NCBI RefSeq assembly: GCF_036880965.1
Contig: NZ_JBAJMV010000001.1
Span: 930,001 to 994,000, forward strand
From: JAUASW01 sp036880965
GTDB lineage: Bacteria > Pseudomonadota > Gammaproteobacteria > Burkholderiales > Burkholderiaceae_C
Direction: 5' to 3'
DNA length: 64,000 nt
Numbering within the stretch: the stretch's first letter is position 1; every line of letters starts with the position of its first letter. The translations under genes and the position numbers were made by a program. Positions 59,468 through 64,000 of the stretch are shown piece by piece. The notes below the pieces were generated by a model, which saw only the letters and a program-made list of their open reading frames with translations, was not told where the DNA came from and did no database searches.

Positions 59468-60396
59468 CAGAAATAGCCTTCCTTTTTGCGGCGCTCCATC
59501 GAGGCCTCGCTGGTGCGGTCGTCCATGCGGGTGGCACCGCGCTCGCTGATGGTGACGGTCAGGGTCTCGGCGACGATCTCAGAGGCCGTCGCGGCATCGC
59601 TCTCCACCGGGCAGGTGCAGGTCATGTCGCCGACGGTGCGGAAGCGGACCGTCGCGGTCTCGACGGTTTCACCTTCTTCGGGCGGGGTCACCTCCGTCAG
59701 CGGCACCAGCAGGCCCTTGCGGCGGATCACCGAGCGCTCGTGGGCGTAGTACAGCGACGGCAGCGGGATGTTCTCGCGGGCCAGGTAGAGCCAGACATCG
59801 AGCTCGGTCCAGTTCGAGATCGGGAAGGCGCGGAAGTGTTCGCCCGGGCGGATGCGGGTGTTGAACAGGTTCCACAGCTCCGGGCGCTGTTCCTTGGGCT
59901 GCCACTGGCCGAAGGAGTCGCGGTGGCTGAAGATGCGTTCCTTGGCGCGGGCTTTTTCTTCATCGCGGCGGGCGCCGCCGATCAGCACGTCGAAGCGGTG
60001 TTCTTCGATGGCTTCCAAGAGAGCGACCGTCTGATGGCCGTTGCGCGACTCCAGCGGGTGAGAGAGGCGCACCGTGCCGCGGGCGATGGAATCTTCCAGA
60101 TGGCCGACGACCAGGCGCTCGCCCATCTCTTCAACACGGCGGTCGCGGAACGCGATGACCTCGGGGAAGTTGTGGCCGGTGTCCACGTGCAGCAAGGGGA
60201 ATGGCAGACGGCCCTTGAACTCGTTACCAGACACGCGTTGCTTGAAGGCCTTCTCCGCCAGGCGCAGGACGACGCAGGAATCCTTGCCGCCCGAGAACAG
60301 CAGCGCCGGCCGCTCGAACGAGGCCGCCACTTCGCGCAGGATGAAGATGGCTTCTTCCTCGAGCCAGTTCAGATGGGATTCGCTGATCATCGTCAT
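59467..60396 (-). CDS. cysD: Sulfate adenylyltransferase subunit 2
   Basis: CysD is the catalytic subunit of ATP sulfurylase, making APS from sulfate and ATP. The 309-residue protein has the PP-loop SGGKDS at 35-40, HVDTGHNFPEVIAFRD near 70, RRDEEKARAKER near 145 and FPISNWTELDVWLY near 191. Two Met codons start it (60396 and 60390). It lies 8 nt after the WbpM-like gene, so sulfate activation is transcribed with glycan synthesis genes. Confidence 0.95.
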   Translation of the reverse strand: MTMISESHLNWLEEEAIFILREVAASFERPALLFSGGKDSCVVLRLAEKAFKQRVSGNEFKGRLPFPLLHVDTGHNFPEVIAFRDRRVEEMGERLVVGHLEDSIARGTVRLSHPLESRNGHQTVALLEAIEEHRFDVLIGGARRDEEKARAKERIFSHRDSFGQWQPKEQRPELWNLFNTRIRPGEHFRAFPISNWTELDVWLYLARENIPLPSLYYAHERSVIRRKGLLVPLTEVTPPEEGETVETATVRFRTVGDMTCTCPVESDAATASEIVAETLTVTISERGATRMDDRTSEASMERRKKEGYF

Positions 60397-60404
60397 TGAA
60401 TATC

Positions 60405-62270
60405 TCAGTGCTTGGCCGACGAGAACTCGGGCACCAGCTGCCGCAAGGCCGCACGCACCGCATCGTCTTCCAGGGCCGGGCCTTGCATCAATGCGTCGAG
60501 CCAGCCCAGCACCTTGTTCGCTGCCTCGGCATCGTCAAGCCGCGCCACGCTCAGGCGCTTGATGGCTGTTGGCAGCGTGGTATCGCTGTCTGCCAGCAAT
60601 TCCTCATAGAGCTTTTCGCCTGGGCGCAGGCCGCTGAAGACGATGCGGATCTCGTCCAGGCTGTGGCCCGAGAGCCGGATCATGTCGCGTGCCAGGTCGA
60701 CGATTTTCACCGGCTCGCCCATGTCCAGCACATAGACCTGGCCGCTCTCGCCCAAGGCCGCCGCCTGCACCACCAGGCGCGCCGCTTCTGGAATGGTCAT
60801 GAAATAGCGGGTGATGTCGGGGTGCGTCACGGTCACCGGGCCGCCCGCGGCGATCTGCTCCTTGAACTTCGGAATCACGCTGCCGCTGGATCCCAGCACA
60901 TTGCCGAAACGCACGGCCATGAAGCGCGTCTTGTGCCCCTGGCGCGCGAGCTGGCTGATCACCAGCTCGGCGGCGCGCTTGGTAGCGCCCATCACATTGG
61001 TCGGATTGACGGCCTTGTCGGTACTGATGAGCACAAAGCGCTCCGCGCCCGCCTCGGCTGCAGCCAGCGCGGCGTGATAGGTGCCGAGCGTGTTGTTGCG
61101 CAGCGCCGCCCAGGCGTTGTCCTGCTCCATCAACGGCACATGCTTGTAGGCAGCGGCATGGAAGACGATCTGCGGCCGCTGGCGCGCAAAGGTCTGCCGC
61201 AGATGGGCCAGGTCCTTCACATCGCCCACCAGGCGGGTCAGCGCAATCAAGGGAAAGCGCTGCGACAACTCCTGCTCGATGCCGTAGAGCGCGAACTCGC
61301 TCAGCTCGTACAGCACGATGCGCGATGGCCCGAAGCGCGCCACCTGCCGGCACAGCTCGCTGCCGATGCTGCCGCCAGCGCCGCTGATCAGGACCACCTT
61401 GCCCGAGAGCGCATCGCTGATGCCGGCCTCATCCAGTTGCACCGGTTCGCGACCCAGCAGATCTTCCGGCTCGATCTCGCGCAATTGCTCGGGCTTGCTG
61501 CCTTGCAGGAGTTCAGCGCTGCTGGGCACGGTCAGCACCTGCAGACCCGTGCGACCGGCAAGATCGAGAGCCCTGCGCCGCTGGGACAGTTCGGCGCCGG
61601 GCATGGCGACCACGACATGCGTGATGCCATGGCGCTCGGCCAGGGCCTGCACATCGTCCAGGCGCCCCAGCACCGGGATGCCGCCGACCCGCATGCCACG
61701 CTTGGCAGCATCGTCATCCAGGAGGCCGACCACCACCCAGCCCTGATGCTGGACACCGGCCACCAGCAGGCGGCCGGCGTCGCCGGCACCCATCACCAGC
61801 GCACGTCGCGTTTCTTGCGCGCTGCCACTGATGCGGCCGCGCATGTGCTCGTAAAGCATGCGATAGCCCAGGCGCACCATCGCCAGGCCGATTGCGCAGA
61901 ACAGCGGATGCAAGGCCAGCACGGAACGCGGCACCGCGCGCAGCTCCATCATCTGTATCACCGAGGCCCCCAGGGTGCCCGCAATGACACAGGCCAGCAG
62001 CAAGCGCTTCACCTCGCCAAAGCCACTGAAGCGCCACATACCCTTGGGCACGCGCAGGCTCCACAGCACCGTCACATAAAGCAGCACCAGCGCCAGCAGC
62101 ACGCCGGCGTCGTAGCCAGGCCTGGCCGACAGCCAGCGCTCGAAACCGAGCCGAAACAGGTAGGTGGCCTGCCAGGCCAGCGCCACCACGGCCGCATCGA
62201 GCAGCAGCGACAAGGGCTCGCGCCAGCGGCGGATGCGGGTCAGGAAAGCGTCGAGTGAGAGCCAGAACAT
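60405..62270 (-). CDS. WbpM/PglF-like UDP-HexNAc 4,6-dehydratase, membrane-bound
   Basis: A 621-residue protein with four N-terminal hydrophobic segments (about 20-130) and a first Rossmann-like domain with MGAGDAGRLLV near 180. A second SDR domain has ISGAGGSIGSELCRQ near 297, ISTDKAVNPTNVMGATK (Met-x-x-x-Lys catalytic form) near 410 and RFGNVLGSSGSVIPKF near 440. The family converts UDP-GlcNAc to UDP-4-keto-6-deoxy-GlcNAc, first step to bacillosamine or QuiNAc/FucNAc. It follows a PglC-like transferase and a DegT aminotransferase. Assignment to family is secure, product is inferred. Confidence 0.92.
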   Translation of the reverse strand: MFWLSLDAFLTRIRRWREPLSLLLDAAVVALAWQATYLFRLGFERWLSARPGYDAGVLLALVLLYVTVLWSLRVPKGMWRFSGFGEVKRLLLACVIAGTLGASVIQMMELRAVPRSVLALHPLFCAIGLAMVRLGYRMLYEHMRGRISGSAQETRRALVMGAGDAGRLLVAGVQHQGWVVVGLLDDDAAKRGMRVGGIPVLGRLDDVQALAERHGITHVVVAMPGAELSQRRRALDLAGRTGLQVLTVPSSAELLQGSKPEQLREIEPEDLLGREPVQLDEAGISDALSGKVVLISGAGGSIGSELCRQVARFGPSRIVLYELSEFALYGIEQELSQRFPLIALTRLVGDVKDLAHLRQTFARQRPQIVFHAAAYKHVPLMEQDNAWAALRNNTLGTYHAALAAAEAGAERFVLISTDKAVNPTNVMGATKRAAELVISQLARQGHKTRFMAVRFGNVLGSSGSVIPKFKEQIAAGGPVTVTHPDITRYFMTIPEAARLVVQAAALGESGQVYVLDMGEPVKIVDLARDMIRLSGHSLDEIRIVFSGLRPGEKLYEELLADSDTTLPTAIKRLSVARLDDAEAANKVLGWLDALMQGPALEDDAVRAALRQLVPEFSSAKH

Positions 62271-62283
62271 GCCGAAGCTTCCA

Positions 62284-62871
62284 TCAGCGCCGCAGCGCTG
62301 CCAGGGTCGAGAAGATCAGGCGCAGGTCACCGCCGAGGCTGGCCTGCTTCACATAGTCGGCGGCCAGGGCCAGCTTGGCCGGCATCACGACCTCGATGTA
62401 TTCGCGCTCGGGATCGCTCGCAGCAGCCAGGCGCTCGCTTTCATTGCGATAGCGCAGCGAAGCCGGGTCGGTGATACCCGGTCGGACTGAGAGCACCAGG
62501 CGACGCATTTCTTCGGGGTACATCGCCACGTACTTGGGCACCTCGGGCCGCGGGCCGACCAGGCTCATCGCGCCGCGCAACACGTCCCACAGCTGCGGCA
62601 ACTCATCCAGCTTGTAGCGGCGCAGAAGCTCGCCGCTGCGGGTGATGCGCGGGTCGGCGCCCACGGTGATCTGCGCGCCGGCATTGTCAGCACGCATGGT
62701 GCGGAACTTGTGGATCAGGAAGGGTTGGCCATGCCGCCCCACCCGCTCCTGCCTGAAGAACACGGGGCCGGACGAATCGAGCTTGACCCACACGGCGAGC
62801 ACGACGAGCAGCGGCGCGAGCAGGGCCAGGCCCAGCGCCGCGCAAAAGATGTCGAATGCCCGCTTGGCCAT
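62284..62871 (-). CDS. PglC-like monotopic phosphoglycosyltransferase
   Basis: A 195-residue initiating sugar transferase with one re-entrant hydrophobic helix at the N-terminus (AFDIFCAALGLALLAPLLVV) and family motifs PVFFRQERVGRHG near 36, FLIHKFRTMR near 51, DELPQLWDVLRGAMSLVGPRPE near 88 and RPGITDPASLRYR near 129. The small size fits PglC/WcaJ C-terminal domain proteins that transfer a sugar phosphate to undecaprenyl phosphate. It precedes the WbpM-like gene, suggesting use of a UDP-bacillosamine-type or QuiNAc-type sugar. Confidence 0.9.
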   Translation of the reverse strand: MAKRAFDIFCAALGLALLAPLLVVLAVWVKLDSSGPVFFRQERVGRHGQPFLIHKFRTMRADNAGAQITVGADPRITRSGELLRRYKLDELPQLWDVLRGAMSLVGPRPEVPKYVAMYPEEMRRLVLSVRPGITDPASLRYRNESERLAAASDPEREYIEVVMPAKLALAADYVKQASLGGDLRLIFSTLAALRR

Positions 62872-62875
62872 GACC

Positions 62876-64000
62876 TCAGGCGCCCTGCACGATCTCGCGC
62901 ACGGCGGTGATCACGCGCTGTACATCTGCATCCGTCATCGCCGTGTAGAGCGGGATGCTCAGCATGCGCTCGTAGGCCTTCTGCGAATGCGGGAACTGCT
63001 CGGGGCGCAGGCTGTAGCGATCGCGCCAGTAGGGCTGCAGATGCAGCGGGATGTAGTGCACGCTGCAGCCGATGCCGCGGGCATACATCTGTTCGATGAA
63101 GGCGTCGCGGTCCATCTCGAGATCGTCAGCCAGGCGCAGCACAAACAGATGCCACGAATGGGTGTCGCCTTCCACCGGCAGCGGCGGCATGATCAAGGGC
63201 AGATCGACAAAGGCCCCGAGGTACTGCTGGGCGATCTGCTCGCGGCGCGCCTGGAAAGCCGGGATGCGCTTGAGCTGGTGGATGCCCAGCGCCGCAGCGA
63301 TGTCGGTCAGGTTGTACTTGAAGCCCGGCGCCACGATCTCGTAGTACCAGCTGGGCACCTTGGCGGTGAAGCGATCGAACGCGTCGCGGTTGATGCCATG
63401 CAGGCGCATCACCTTGGCTCGCTTGGCAAGCTCGGCGTTGCGCGTCACCAGCATGCCGCCCTCACCGGTCGTCATCGTCTTGTTGGCATAGAAGCTGAAC
63501 ACGGTGGCATCGCTGCCCATGGTGCCGATCAGCTCCTTCTCCAGTGTCGTGGGCAAGGCGTGGGCTGCGTCCTCGACCACGCGCAAACCGTGCTTGCGAG
63601 CGATGTCGAGGATGGCAATCATGTCCACCGCCAGGCCCGCGTAATGCACAGGCACGATGGCCTTGGTACGCGGCGTGATCGCCGCCTCGACCAGCTTCGG
63701 GTCGATATTGAGCGTGGCCGGGTCGATATCCACCAGCACCACGTCCGCCCCCAGGTAGCGCACCACTTCAGCGGTGGCTGTGAAGGTGTGGGTGGTGGTG
63801 ATCACCTCGTCGCCGGGACCGATGCCTATGGCTTCCAGCGCCAGATGCAGCCCCGCCGTGGCCGAGTTGACCGAGATGCACTCGATCTGTGGCTCACCGA
63901 GGAAGGCAGCAAAATCCTGCTCGAACCTGCGTGCCTTCGGGCCGGTGGTGACCCAGCCGGAGCGCAGTGTATCGACCACTTCGTTGATCTCGTCCTCACC
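62876..64000 (-). CDS. DegT/PglE-like sugar aminotransferase, 5' end cut by window edge
   Basis: The visible 374 residues begin GEDEINEVVDTLRSGWVTTG and end ITAVREIVQGA; the start lies beyond 64000. PLP lysine is in FSFYANKTMTTGEGG near residue 195, with DAAHAL near 159 and HYAGLAVDM near 125. It is of the PglE/ArnB group that transaminates 4-keto sugars, consistent with the neighbouring dehydratase and phosphoglycosyltransferase. First visible gene of the minus-strand unit ending in cysC. Confidence 0.9.
   Translation of the reverse strand, partial: GEDEINEVVDTLRSGWVTTGPKARRFEQDFAAFLGEPQIECISVNSATAGLHLALEAIGIGPGDEVITTTHTFTATAEVVRYLGADVVLVDIDPATLNIDPKLVEAAITPRTKAIVPVHYAGLAVDMIAILDIARKHGLRVVEDAAHALPTTLEKELIGTMGSDATVFSFYANKTMTTGEGGMLVTRNAELAKRAKVMRLHGINRDAFDRFTAKVPSWYYEIVAPGFKYNLTDIAAALGIHQLKRIPAFQARREQIAQQYLGAFVDLPLIMPPLPVEGDTHSWHLFVLRLADDLEMDRDAFIEQMYARGIGCSVHYIPLHLQPYWRDRYSLRPEQFPHSQKAYERMLSIPLYTAMTDADVQRVITAVREIVQGA

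Overview
The window is high-GC DNA (roughly 65% by eye) from a betaproteobacterium, most likely a Burkholderiales member of the Leptothrix/Rubrivivax/Roseateles type. This rests on the conserved acpS-pdxJ-recO-era-rnc-DUF4845-lepB-lepA block, the rpmF-plsX-fabHDG-acpP-fabF block and the protein sequences. No IS element, phage gene, tRNA, rRNA or CRISPR array was seen.

Region 1 (1-18932) is housekeeping. It holds the lepA operon (translation factor, signal peptidase, RNase III, Era, RecO, PdxJ, AcpS), a DegP/MucD protease, and the fatty-acid and phospholipid initiation genes with ribosomal protein L32. YceD, Maf/YceF, a tetrapyrrole-methylase-fold methyltransferase and a RhlE-type helicase follow. 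The lepA-degP gap carries a Rho-independent terminator and two tandem perfect DnaA boxes.

Region 2 (18993-36269) is a Wzx/Wzy-type polysaccharide locus. One largely translationally coupled minus-strand operon runs flippase, GT2, EpsG-like polymerase, 2OG-Fe(II) oxygenase, GT4, WbuB-like GT, three genes for a UDP-2-acetamido-2,6-dideoxy-L-hexose, Wza-type exporter, Wzz-type regulator and WecA-type initiating transferase. A divergent plus-strand trio encodes a small membrane protein, a sulfatase-fold membrane enzyme with Thr at the usual Cys position, and a PAPS sulfotransferase.

Region 3 (36266-48010) is a type II secretion operon ordered G-H-I-J-K-L-M-N/C-D-E-F, preceded by a probably highly expressed 495-residue exported protein with its own promoter and a strong terminator.

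Region 4 (48441-57605), divergent from that gene, begins with a homologue of HMW1C, the cytoplasmic Asn-glucosyltransferase family (GT41). It continues with a VioA-like aminotransferase, a WbqC protein, two paralogous beta-propeller glycosidase-like proteins, an acetyltransferase, two methyltransferases and an FAD protein.

Region 5 (57624-64000, minus) encodes sulfate activation (cysD-cysN-cysC) behind a bacillosamine-like set: DegT aminotransferase, PglC-like phosphoglycosyltransferase and WbpM/PglF-like dehydratase. PAPS from CysDNC could feed the sulfotransferase of region 2.

The most interesting hypothesis is a protein N-glycosylation/secretion unit: an HMW1C-type enzyme divergent from an abundant exported protein with nine N-X-S/T sequons, next to a complete-looking T2SS core and sugar-modifying genes.
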